A stretch of DNA of 7,785 nt from Chloroflexi bacterium RBG_16_68_14 (lineage in GTDB: Bacteria; Chloroflexota; Dehalococcoidia; DSTF01; RBG-16-68-14), in NCBI GenBank assembly GCA_001796995.1, contig MGOB01000003.1:16578-24362 (forward strand), given 5' to 3'. The notes under the pieces are model-generated. The model had not been told where the DNA came from, searched no databases, and was given only the letters and a program-made list of their open reading frames with translations. Of this stretch, positions 1-5,151 are shown piece after piece. The translations under genes and the position numbers were made by a program. Position 1 is the stretch's first letter. Each line of letters opens with the position of its first letter.

Positions 1-939
1 AGGCTGCGGGGGAAGGACGAACTCCTGTCTTTGGAGCCTGATGAACGCCCTCCCGTGATGATTCTCGATAATCTTTGCCGCACCGGTGCCCGTGTGGGTA
101 TGCACCGCCGCGTGGTGCACCGAGAGGACAGCATCTTGGAGCGCCGGAGCGTCTTCCAGCCGGTGCACCACGACACCGATGCTGCGAGCGTTGTCTGGCC
201 CGACACCGCGACCGTGGGATTGGAAGCTCCGATAGTCTGCGAACCACTCCGCGATCCTCTTTGCCTTCTCAGCGGCGTCAGGGTCGTTCCGGAACATGTA
301 CCGTTCGAGCCACTGGGAGACCATCCGCACGGTTAGTTCTTTCTGATCCCGACACTGCACCAGCAGGCCAGGGGCATACGTCCTAAGAATCGGCAGCCAG
401 GCGGCCAGGTTTTCGGGAGACTTGCAGTCCTCTTTTGCAAGCTCAAATTGGTCTAGGACGGCTTGCGCTGGCGCGGAACGCGGCCCTTCCGGTGTGACGA
501 TGTTGAATTGCGGATCGGTAGGCCCAAGCTGGGAGTGGTCGCCCATCACGATCTCATCCGCCGAGAGCGCCAACATGGTCGCCGCTGACATCGCGGCGAG
601 GGGCACGAAGACCCGAATGTGGTCGAACCTTGTCCTGAGATAGTTGACCATCGCCTCGGCTGCCTCAGCCGAACCGCCGGGGCTGTGCAGGATCAGGTCT
701 AGATCGCGCTCCTCGATGTTGGACACGACTTCCATGAGGCCCTGCACGTCCATTAGCTGGATTTGCAGGTCGAGCGGCGGGATGGGGCGAGACTCAAGGA
801 AGGCAGTGCTGTAGAGGATTACAGCGCGCCCTGTCAGCCGGTGCAGGGCCGCAAGGTACTTCCGGCGAACGCCGTCGAAGTCAACAACGCCGTTGGGCTG
901 GGGGCGCAATTCCTGTAGAATTTGGCCCCACGTCGGCAT
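1..939 (-). CDS. SDH-family Clp-fold serine proteinase (3' end outside window)
   Basis: I translated this by hand. It is open for 313 codons from an ATG at 939 to the window edge with no stop, so the C-terminus is missing. An in-frame TGA 12 bases upstream of the ATG fixes the start. The fold signature is ClpP/SppA crotonase-like: LILHSPGGSAEAAEAM (residues 82-97) gives the PGGS oxyanion-type loop and helix. PLAAMSAATMLALSADEIVM (113-132) carries the probable nucleophile Ser118. DHSQLGPTDPQ (134-144) is the strand-loop typical of these proteinases, and SHGRGVG...IGVVV (241-258) fits the C-terminal part of the serine dehydrogenase proteinase group (Pfam SDH_sah type). No signal peptide or membrane segment is seen, so it is probably cytoplasmic, or membrane-associated through partners. 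The natural substrate of this family is poorly known. It follows a 68-residue gene by 9 bases and is probably co-transcribed with it. Its base composition is visibly less GC-rich than coaE or the cyclase operon. Family call firm, biological role unknown. Confidence 0.85.
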   Translation of the reverse strand, partial: MPTWGQILQELRPQPNGVVDFDGVRRKYLAALHRLTGRAVILYSTAFLESRPIPPLDLQIQLMDVQGLMEVVSNIEERDLDLILHSPGGSAEAAEAMVNYLRTRFDHIRVFVPLAAMSAATMLALSADEIVMGDHSQLGPTDPQFNIVTPEGPRSAPAQAVLDQFELAKEDCKSPENLAAWLPILRTYAPGLLVQCRDQKELTVRMVSQWLERYMFRNDPDAAEKAKRIAEWFADYRSFQSHGRGVGPDNARSIGVVVHRLEDAPALQDAVLSVHHAAVHTHTGTGAAKIIENHHGRAFIRLQRQEFVLPPQP

Positions 940-948
940 GGCGTTGAC

Positions 949-1155
949 TCACTCGGCGCGTTTCGGTGGCAAATTGGCTGCTGTGGCTGACTGCGTGGGC
1001 GGCTGCCCTGACGACGCGAGCGACGCGGCCACATAGACGCCTTCACACGCCTCATAGACGCGGATAGCGTCAGCTACGCCCGCTTCCTTTGCTGGTGCCT
1101 GGGCCAGAAGCCGCTCAAGATCGGCGTCGCGCCTGCTGCCGGTAGTCCTTGCCAC
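949..1155 (-). CDS. Small hypothetical protein upstream of the SDH proteinase
   Basis: 68 residues if started at the GTG at 1155, which has a good ribosome-binding site (GAGAGG, 7 bases upstream). An ATG at 1194 would add 13 residues but has no better signal. The protein begins MARTTGSRRDADLERLLAQ, followed by a predicted helical stretch through about residue 45 (AGVADAIRVYEACEGVYVAA) and a polar, low-complexity tail rich in Ser, Gln, Pro and Ala ending PPKRAE. I do not recognise a family. The stop (TGA, 949-951) lies 9 bases before the proteinase ATG, so the two are likely one transcript and the small protein may be an adaptor or regulator of the proteinase. That is inference from position only. 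It could also be a non-conserved ORF, but spacing, Shine-Dalgarno and promoter favour a real gene. Confidence 0.6.
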   Translation of the reverse strand: MARTTGSRRDADLERLLAQAPAKEAGVADAIRVYEACEGVYVAASLASSGQPPTQSATAANLPPKRAE

Positions 1156-1198
1156 GTTGGAGCCTCTCTTCGGGTGCGCGGGGCTGTCTCGCACGGTG

Positions 1199-1228
1199 AG
1201 TGTACATCGTTGGCCCCTCTGCCGTCAA
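1199..1228 (-). promoter_or_regulatory. Candidate sigma-70-type promoter for the small gene/proteinase pair
   Basis: On the minus strand TTGACG (1223-1228) is followed after 18 bases by TACACT (1199-1204). The -35 matches TTGACA in five positions and the -10 matches TATAAT in four. Transcription would start near 1192, giving a leader of roughly 37 bases before the GTG at 1155. It is the only convincing pair in this intergenic stretch, and its position in front of a two-gene unit supports it. Confidence 0.5.
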
Positions 1229-1231
1229 TGC

Positions 1232-1258
1232 GTGCCTGTCACTAGTATCGGCAAGCAC
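1232..1258 (-). repeat. Imperfect dyad upstream of the proteinase promoter
   Basis: In the minus-strand transcript GUGCUUG pairs with CAGGCAC (7 pairs, one G-U) around a 13-base loop containing ACTAGT. It lies just upstream of the -35 box at 1223-1228. It could be an operator for the proteinase unit or part of the 3' end of the preceding phosphoesterase message. No other evidence distinguishes these. Confidence 0.3.
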
Positions 1259-1259
1259 C

Positions 1260-1308
1260 GCCGTCCGACAAGTCCACTCACAACTGAAGCTTCCGACCTG
1301 CCGACGGC
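1260..1308 (-). terminator. Possible terminator-like stem-loop after the phosphoesterase gene
   Basis: In the minus-strand transcript GCCGUCGGCAGG (from 1308) can pair with CUUGUCGGACGGC (ending 1260). That gives about 12 pairs with two G-U and one bulged G, closing a 24-base loop that holds the palindrome GAAGCTTC. It begins 14 bases after the phosphoesterase stop, where the long minus-strand operon should end. There is no U-tract, so it is not a classical intrinsic terminator. It could instead be a 3'-end stabilising structure. The rest of 1156-1322 shows no gene. Confidence 0.3.
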
Positions 1309-1322
1309 CGCCAGTTACCCCC

Positions 1323-1994
1323 TCAGTCCCACCAGGCGGCGTTCTCCGGCGGGCGGTACTCGGTCTGGGCGCCCTCCCTGGGCTGGGGGACGATAGCCGC
1401 GTCTACCCTGGGCCGCGTCGGGTCGTCGTAGTGGTGGAAGATGACCTCGCCCGACTGGGTGTCGAGGACGGCGCAGGAGAGCCGGAAGCCGTTGCGGTGG
1501 TCCCGAGGCTCGCCGGCCGAGCCGGGGTTCACCACCAGCGCCCGGCCCACCGGCTGCGCCATGTGGTAGTGGGTGTGGCCGAGCACGATGATATCGGCCT
1601 CGATCCCGGCCAGCCTCCGGAGGCTGGGACTGTTGGGATACAGGTACTCGTCCCGGGGGTCGAAGGGGCTGCCGTGCACCACCACCAGCTTGCGGCCGTT
1701 CACCCGCGTCTCCAGGTGGTAGGGCTGGCCGGCCAGGTAGTCGAGCAAGTCGCGCCGCACGCGGGGGGCGGAGCGGGCGGCCTCGCCCCAGGGGCCCAGC
1801 AGCACCCGCTCATGGTTGCCCAGGACGTAGCGAGCGCCCCGCTCCCGCAAGAGCGCCAGCACCTCGTTGGAGAAGCGGAACTGGTAGAGGGCGTCGCCCG
1901 CGCAGATCAGCTCATCGACGGGCCCCATCAGCTCCAGAGCGGCCCGCAGCCCCTCGATATTGCAGTGCACGTCGGCGACGATGCCGAGCTTCAT
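1323..1994 (-). CDS. Calcineurin-like metallophosphoesterase (YfcE/MJ0936-type)
   Basis: 223 residues, the usual size for small single-domain phosphoesterases of the YfcE/MJ0936 group. These hydrolyse phosphodiester or phosphomonoester bonds with a two-metal centre; the natural substrate is unknown. All metal-ligand motifs are present in order: D8-x-H10 (GIVADVHCN), G33-D34 (CAGDALY), G59-N60-H61-E (VLGNHE), H107 (VVVHGSP) and G139-H140-T-H142 (LGHTH), followed by the family's NPGSAGEPRD at 156-165. There is no signal peptide, so it is cytoplasmic. The ATG at 1994 is preceded by GAGGG close to the start. The cyclophilin gene ends 34 bases upstream, so it is probably the last gene of the coaE operon. 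A TACACT box 6 bases before the ATG could also give a short-leader internal transcript. An 18-bp perfect palindrome lies within the gene at 1610-1627. Its substrate cannot be told from the neighbours. Confidence 0.9.
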   Translation of the reverse strand: MKLGIVADVHCNIEGLRAALELMGPVDELICAGDALYQFRFSNEVLALLRERGARYVLGNHERVLLGPWGEAARSAPRVRRDLLDYLAGQPYHLETRVNGRKLVVVHGSPFDPRDEYLYPNSPSLRRLAGIEADIIVLGHTHYHMAQPVGRALVVNPGSAGEPRDHRNGFRLSCAVLDTQSGEVIFHHYDDPTRPRVDAAIVPQPREGAQTEYRPPENAAWWD

Positions 1995-2000
1995 GCCCTC

Positions 2001-2006
2001 AGTGTA
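2001..2006 (-). promoter_or_regulatory. Possible internal -10 box for the phosphoesterase gene
   Basis: TACACT on the minus strand sits 6 bases before the ATG at 1994, which would place the start of transcription at or next to the initiation codon (a leaderless message). The same hexamer is used in the proteinase promoter candidate. No -35 element is visible, so this is weak. Confidence 0.25.
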
Positions 2007-2028
2007 CCGTAGGGACAGAGGGGGCCGG

Positions 2029-2616
2029 CTACCGCTCTTCGATGGTGATGGTCTGGATGGTGTCGCCGATGGCGATCTGCTGCACCACGTCCATGCCTTC
2101 GGTGACGCGGCCGAAGGCGGCGTACTGGCCGTCCAGGTTGTGCGCCGCCTCCAGGGTGATGAAGAACTGGCTCCCGGCCGAGTCGGGATCGGCGGTGCGG
2201 GCCATGCCCAGCACGCCGGCGTCGAACGTCGCCCCCTCGAACTCGCCCGGGATGGCGTAGCCGGGGCCGCCCGAGCCGGTGCCCGTGGGGTCGCCGCCCT
2301 GGATCACCCAGTTCTCGACGCGGTGGAACTTCAGACCGTCGTAGAAGCCCTTGCAGGCCAGGAAGGCGAAGTTGTTGGTGGTGACGGTCACGTCGCTGTC
2401 CAGCTCCAGGACGATGTCGCCCTTGTCGGTGCGGATGGTGGCGACGTAGGTCTTAGCGGCGTCGATGATCTGGGGTGGCGGCGCCGAGAACTCCTTCTCG
2501 TCCGATTTCTGGCAGGCCTCCGCGAACATCACGGCCGACTCCTCGTCACCGTCCCCACCGCCACAGGCGGCGATGAGGAAGACCATAGCAGCGAGTGCGA
2601 CGCCGACGAACCGCAT
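2029..2616 (-). CDS. Lipoprotein cyclophilin-type peptidyl-prolyl cis-trans isomerase
   Basis: 195 residues. It catalyses cis-trans isomerisation of X-Pro bonds, here probably outside the membrane as a folding helper for exported proteins. Residues 1-17 form a lipoprotein signal (MRFVGVALAAMVFLIAAC) with lipobox I-A-A-C and lipidated Cys18, followed by a Gly/Asp-rich linker. The cyclophilin domain runs from about 57 to 195: TDKGDIVLEL (63-72), FHRV (97-100) with catalytic Arg99, IQGGDPTGTGSGGPGY (105-120), GVLGMARTADPDSAGSQFFI (134-153), and LDGQYAAFGRV (161-171) where a Trp or similar residue often sits in eukaryotic cyclosporin-binding members. This is the compact bacterial form. The ATG at 2616 shares one base with the hicB stop (TAATG) and has GAGAGGAG directly ahead, so translation is coupled to hicB. 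Biochemically ordinary; its position behind a toxin-antitoxin pair is the odd point. Confidence 0.92.
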   Translation of the reverse strand: MRFVGVALAAMVFLIAACGGGDGDEESAVMFAEACQKSDEKEFSAPPPQIIDAAKTYVATIRTDKGDIVLELDSDVTVTTNNFAFLACKGFYDGLKFHRVENWVIQGGDPTGTGSGGPGYAIPGEFEGATFDAGVLGMARTADPDSAGSQFFITLEAAHNLDGQYAAFGRVTEGMDVVQQIAIGDTIQTITIEER

Positions 2617-2867
2617 TACTCCTCTCGCAGCGCCACCTCCAGTGAGGTGACAACTTCGTCTGACGGAGGTATGGGCAGGCCCCGGTCCTTGAGACTGAGC
2701 AGATATGCCTCAATGGCTTCTTTAGCATTATCCAGGGCTTCTTCCACGGTGTCCCCCTCGCTAATGCAGCCCGGCAACGAGGGCACGTTGACGGTATATC
2801 CGACCTCGTCCTCATACACGGTAGGCTTCAGCACAACCACATAGCGATGAGTAGTAGCAACTCTCAC
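2616..2867 (-). CDS. hicB: HicB-family antitoxin (short form, no obvious DNA-binding domain)
   Basis: 83 residues, starting at GTG 2867, whose first bases overlap the hicA stop (GTGA). The HicB partial RNase-H fold is clear: a first strand pair YVVVLKPTVYEDEVGYTVNV, then PSLPGCISEGDTVEEALDNA (29-48), with the hallmark PslPGc.seGdT motif and the helix that follows, then AIEAYLLSLKDRGLPIPPSDE (51-71). Family role: it binds and blocks the HicA mRNA nuclease. Longer HicB proteins add a C-terminal ribbon-helix-helix or HTH for autoregulation. Here the chain ends soon after IPPSDEVVTSLEVALREE, so no DNA-binding domain is seen, and transcription is probably governed by the host operon promoter. Less GC-rich than coaE and the ATPase gene, suggesting later acquisition. 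It overlaps the isomerase start by one base. Confidence 0.9.
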   Translation of the reverse strand: MRVATTHRYVVVLKPTVYEDEVGYTVNVPSLPGCISEGDTVEEALDNAKEAIEAYLLSLKDRGLPIPPSDEVVTSLEVALREE

Positions 2868-3091
2868 AGCAGTTCTCGAAACTCTTCTACAGTAAGGCCG
2901 GCCTGCTCCAGTATGTCAGCTAGCGTCCCCTTCTTCAAGGGCCTTCGGTGCACCGGCACTACCAGGGTCTCTCCCGCACGCTCTGGGTGGGCTAGCACGT
3001 GATGCGAACCACGAGTCCGGATCACCTGCCACCCTGCCCGCTGAAGCGCTCGCAATGCACGGCGGCCGTTGACTTGCGGAAGCGCGGGCAA
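2864..3091 (-). CDS. hicA: HicA-family mRNA interferase toxin
   Basis: 75 residues, the usual HicA length. Family members have a double-stranded-RNA-binding-like fold and cleave mRNA and tmRNA. Seen here: the N-terminal NGRRALRALQRAGWQVIRTRG helix and strand, then GSHHVLAHP (28-36), which carries the conserved catalytic His30, and the typical VPVHRRPLKKGTLADILEQA (45-64) ending in an AGLTVEEFREL tail. The active site appears intact, so the toxin should be functional. The best start is TTG at 3091, only 3 bases after the ATPase stop (TAG, 3095-3097) and in the same frame. No stronger ATG or GTG lies near the family's usual N-terminus. Only a weak GAG precedes it, so ribosomes finishing the ATPase gene may reinitiate here and keep toxin synthesis low. 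hicB overlaps its end by 4 bases. Confidence 0.9.
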   Translation of the reverse strand: MPALPQVNGRRALRALQRAGWQVIRTRGSHHVLAHPERAGETLVVPVHRRPLKKGTLADILEQAGLTVEEFRELL

Positions 3092-3094
3092 TAG

Positions 3095-4015
3095 CTACTC
3101 GAAGATGGCGCTCACCACCTCTTCGATGCTCCGCTGCACATCCGGGTCATCGGTCAGCGCCCAGACGACGGCTACCTGGCCGGCCCGCCGCGGCTCGATC
3201 CCCTGGGCGATGAGCCGGCCGGTGTAGATGAGGAGGCGGGTGCTCACGCCTTCGCTCAGGCCGTGCTCCTTGAGGTTGCGCACCTTCTCGCCCAGCTTCG
3301 CCAGTTGGTCGGCCGTCGCCGCGTCCACGCCGCTCTCGTGCTCGATGATGCGCGCCTCCACCTCCCGCGGCGGATGGCCGAACTCGATGGAGATGAAGCG
3401 CTGGCGGGTGCTGTGCTTCAGGTCCTTGAGGGCGCTCTGGTAGCCCGGGTTGTAGGAGATGACCAGCAGGAAGTCGTCCGCCGCCTCCAGGAGCTGCCCT
3501 CTTTTCTCGATGGGCAGGATCCGGCGGTGGTCGGTGAGCGGATGGATGAGGACGGTGGTGTCTTTGCGCGCCTCCACCACCTCGTCCAGGTAGCAGATGG
3601 CGCCCACCTTCACCGCCCGGGTGAGGGGGCCGTCGATCCAGCGCGTCGTCTCGCCCTCCAGCAGGTAGCGGCCCACCAGGTCCGACGCGGTCAGGTCTTC
3701 GTGGCAGGCGACAGTGATCAGCGGCAGCGCCTGCATCGCTTCGCCGCCGTCGCCCGAGCGCTGCTCCCCCGCGTCGGTCGCGTCCTTGATGATGGTGAGG
3801 GGCCGGCCCAGCTTCCAGGCCATGTACTCGACGAAGCGGGTCTTGCCGCAGCCGGTGGGGCCCTTGAGGAGCACGGGGATCCTCTGCTTGAAGGCGGCCT
3901 CGAAGAGCTGGATCTCGTCGGCGATGGGGAGGTAGAAGGGCTCCCGCACCGGGTGGTACTCTTCGATGGCGTAGAGGCGAAACGCGCCTTCCCTCTGCTG
4001 CTCTGCTATCGTCAT
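3095..4015 (-). CDS. CbbQ/NirQ/NorQ/GpvN-type MoxR AAA ATPase
   Basis: 306 residues. Members are hexameric ATPases that, with a von Willebrand factor A partner (CbbO/NorD), remodel or activate metalloenzymes such as Rubisco or nitric oxide reductase. Motifs: Walker A GPTGCGKT (52-59), Walker B AICYLDEV (139-146, Asp144-Glu145), sensor-1 region ISYNPGYQ (186-193, Asn189), arginine-finger region STRQRF (202-207), and the family hallmark CHEDLTASDLVGRYLLEG (104-121). Compared with the family pattern as I remember it, where GRPL runs straight into ITVACH, there is an extra segment of about 25 residues (roughly 74-98, hydrophilic, KDATDAGEQRSGDGG) between Walker A helix and the next strand. The ATG overlaps the coaE stop by 4 bases and has GAGG 7 bases upstream. 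No VWA partner gene is visible in the window, so the client is unknown. Family call secure. Confidence 0.9.
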   Translation of the reverse strand: MTIAEQQREGAFRLYAIEEYHPVREPFYLPIADEIQLFEAAFKQRIPVLLKGPTGCGKTRFVEYMAWKLGRPLTIIKDATDAGEQRSGDGGEAMQALPLITVACHEDLTASDLVGRYLLEGETTRWIDGPLTRAVKVGAICYLDEVVEARKDTTVLIHPLTDHRRILPIEKRGQLLEAADDFLLVISYNPGYQSALKDLKHSTRQRFISIEFGHPPREVEARIIEHESGVDAATADQLAKLGEKVRNLKEHGLSEGVSTRLLIYTGRLIAQGIEPRRAGQVAVVWALTDDPDVQRSIEEVVSAIFE

Positions 4016-4626
4016 CTCGCTACCTCACCTGCCCGCGCCTCCAGCTTCGACCACGCCTCGTCCACGGCGCGGCGCAGCTCCTCCAGCGAGCCGTCGTTCT
4101 CGATGATCACGTCGGCGTAAGAGCGCCGCTTCTCGTTCGTGAGCTGCGCCCGCAGGCGCTCCTCGGCCTGCTCCGGCGAGAGCCCGTTGCGCTCCATGAG
4201 CCGCCGGCGGGCCGTCTCCGGCGAGGCAGTCACCAGCCACACCTCGTCCACCAGGGGCAGCCAGTCAGCCTCGATGAGGAGCGCTGCCTCCAGCACGGCC
4301 ACCTGGGCGCCGCCGGCCCGCAGCTCCGCCAGCCGCTCCTCCATCATGCGGCGCATGGCGGGCCAGACGATCTCCTCCAGCCGGCGCCGCGCCTCGGGGT
4401 CGGCGAAGACTTTGGCGCCCAGCGCTCGCCGGTCGATCTCTCCTTCCGGGCCGACCACCTCCGGGCCGAAGGCCTCCACCACCGCTCGATAGGTCTCCGT
4501 GCCCCGGCGGTACGCCTCGTGGCCCACCTTGTCGGCATTAACGACGATGGCGCCGCGCTCGGCGAGCTGCTCGGAGACCAGCGACTTGCCGCTGGCGATA
4601 CCGCCGGTGAGGCCGATGACGCGCAT
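4012..4626 (-). CDS. coaE: Dephospho-CoA kinase
   Basis: 204 residues, normal for CoaE. It phosphorylates the ribose 3'-hydroxyl of dephospho-CoA with ATP, the last step of coenzyme A synthesis, in the cytoplasm. Seen: P-loop GLTGGIASGKS (5-15); NADKVGHEAY (30-39), where the usual first Asp of D-A-D is Asn30 while Asp32, which I align with the proposed catalytic Asp33 of the E. coli enzyme, is kept; the GEIDRRALGAKVFADPEARR region (62-81); the LEAALLIEADW substrate segment (111-121); DEVWLVTASPETARRRLMER (126-145); and the AQLTNEKRRSYADVIIENDG end (160-179). ATG at 4626 with GGAGGAG a few bases ahead; the next gene starts inside its stop codon. Candidate promoter and hairpin lie in the 91 bases upstream. 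Probably the first or second gene of the operon. Confidence 0.95.
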   Translation of the reverse strand: MRVIGLTGGIASGKSLVSEQLAERGAIVVNADKVGHEAYRRGTETYRAVVEAFGPEVVGPEGEIDRRALGAKVFADPEARRRLEEIVWPAMRRMMEERLAELRAGGAQVAVLEAALLIEADWLPLVDEVWLVTASPETARRRLMERNGLSPEQAEERLRAQLTNEKRRSYADVIIENDGSLEELRRAVDEAWSKLEARAGEVAR

Positions 4627-4654
4627 GGCTCCTCCATCCTTCCACAGGAAGGAC

Positions 4655-4674
4655 CGCCCCGATGCGTCGGGGCG
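4655..4674 (-). repeat. GC-rich hairpin in the coaE 5' leader
   Basis: Perfect 8-bp arms CGCCCCGA/TCGGGGCG close a 4-base loop. If the promoter at 4683-4712 is used, the message would begin within a few bases of this stem, before the Shine-Dalgarno of coaE. It could protect the 5' end, or terminate read-through from the membrane protein gene (no U-tract follows). The same arms form the core of the palindrome at 6238-6271, so it may be a shortened copy of a dispersed repeat. Confidence 0.6.
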
Positions 4675-4682
4675 ACGGGCTC

Positions 4683-4712
4683 ATTGTATCGGGCGCCAGG
4701 AATTGGGCACAA
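4683..4712 (-). promoter_or_regulatory. Candidate promoter for the coaE operon
   Basis: On the minus strand TACAAT (4683-4688, five of six to the -10 consensus) is preceded at 18 bases by TTGTGC (4707-4712, only TTG matches). Start expected near 4676. It would drive coaE, the ATPase, hicAB, isomerase and phosphoesterase independently of the upstream membrane gene. Confidence 0.4.
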
Positions 4713-4717
4713 GGAAG

Positions 4718-5041
4718 CTAGTCGTCGTCCAGGGGCCGGTACTGGCCCTCGATAGCGCCGTCTTCGCCGCGAGGGCCGGCCCGGCGCATTCGGATGCGGC
4801 GGCTTCGCCGGAAGAAGGGCAGGAGGATGGGGAAGAGCAGCAGCGCCGGGAAGAGCCGCCAGAGGAACAGCCCGGCCAGCGGCAAGAGCAGCAACAGCCC
4901 CAGCGGGCTGGGGTACCAGCGCCAGCGGCCCAGCGAGGGCCAGCCTTCGGCATCGGCGCGGCGGGCCAGCAGCAGGCCGAGGCCGACGAGCGCCAGAACC
5001 AGCAGGCCGGCGGCGACGGTGATGGTAAGGGCGTAGACCAT
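4718..5041 (-). CDS. Small integral membrane protein of unknown function
   Basis: 107 residues, with no family I recognise. Hydrophobic segments at about 4-26 (first transmembrane helix, ending at Arg27-Arg28) and about 46-61 and 63-77 (a probable helical hairpin broken by Arg62), then a very basic stretch RRSRRIRMRRAGPR (78-91) and an acidic C-terminal tail GAIEGQYRPLDDD (95-107). The positive-inside rule puts the basic tail in the cytoplasm. The tail with its short IEGxYRxL motif looks like a conserved, perhaps partner-binding, end. Start ATG 5041 has AGGAG two bases upstream (close spacing) and an extended -10 promoter 14 bases before it. The stop is 91 bases ahead of coaE. A longer minus-strand reading frame across 4344-5060 is an out-of-frame shadow. 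The amino-acid pattern (hydrophobic runs, charged ends) supports this frame as the real one. Confidence 0.75.
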   Translation of the reverse strand: MVYALTITVAAGLLVLALVGLGLLLARRADAEGWPSLGRWRWYPSPLGLLLLLPLAGLFLWRLFPALLLFPILLPFFRRSRRIRMRRAGPRGEDGAIEGQYRPLDDD

Positions 5042-5055
5042 GGCTCCTACTAGAG

Positions 5056-5064
5056 ATCATAGCA
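5056..5064 (-). promoter_or_regulatory. Extended -10 promoter for the membrane protein gene
   Basis: TGCTATGAT on the minus strand is a complete TGn extension followed by a -10 hexamer with five matches to TATAAT, 14 bases before the ATG at 5041. No good -35 is present, which is usual for extended -10 promoters. Start would fall near 5049, giving a leader of only about 8 bases. Confidence 0.5.
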
Positions 5065-5086
5065 TGTCGAGGAAGTCGCGGGCCGT

Positions 5087-5111
5087 GGGTCAGGGGTCAG
5101 GGGTCAGGGGT
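5087..5111 (+). repeat. Tandem CAGGGGT repeat forming a four-tract G-quadruplex motif
   Basis: Three exact 7-base units CAGGGGT occupy 5091-5111, preceded by GGGT. The plus strand therefore carries four G-runs (5087-5089, 5093-5096, 5100-5103, 5107-5110), each separated by the 3-base loop TCA, a textbook quadruplex pattern. It lies between two divergent transcription units, about 26 bases upstream of the -10-like box at 5137. Confidence 0.8.
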
Positions 5112-5136
5112 GGTGCGGGAAGAGCTGCGGATGCTG

Positions 5137-5142
5137 TACGAT
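5137..5142 (+). promoter_or_regulatory. Possible -10 box for the cyclase operon
   Basis: TACGAT lies 9 bases before the chosen ATG (5152), and no Shine-Dalgarno is visible ahead of that ATG. This arrangement suggests a nearly leaderless message. No -35 is recognisable at the proper distance, where the sequence is close to the G-rich repeat. Confidence 0.35.
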
Positions 5143-5151
5143 GGTGCCGCT

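Noticed and set aside
31..643. Short plus-strand frames at the left end
   Set aside because: They overlap the well-supported proteinase on the minus strand and show no family features.
1200..2012. Long plus-strand open frame (270 codons)
   Set aside because: It lies opposite the metallophosphoesterase, which has all metal motifs. The Val/Gly/His/Ala-rich translation is typical of an antisense shadow in GC-rich DNA.
1960..2844. Long plus-strand open frame (294 codons)
   Set aside because: It runs antisense to the cyclophilin and hicB genes and crosses their boundaries. No domain is recognisable and composition is shadow-like.
3263..4120. Plus-strand open frame of 285 codons opposite the AAA ATPase
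   Set aside because: Repetitive Leu/Gly/Val/Asp/Glu composition mirrors the ATPase codons; no motif, no start signal.
4655..4674. Intrinsic terminator for the membrane protein gene
   Set aside because: No U-tract follows the stem on the minus strand. Kept as a repeat or leader hairpin instead, though partial termination cannot be excluded.
4344..5060. Minus-strand open frame of 238 codons spanning coaE and the membrane gene
   Set aside because: Out of frame with both genes, Arg/Pro/Ala-rich, and it crosses an intergenic hairpin and promoter. coaE in the other frame is certain.
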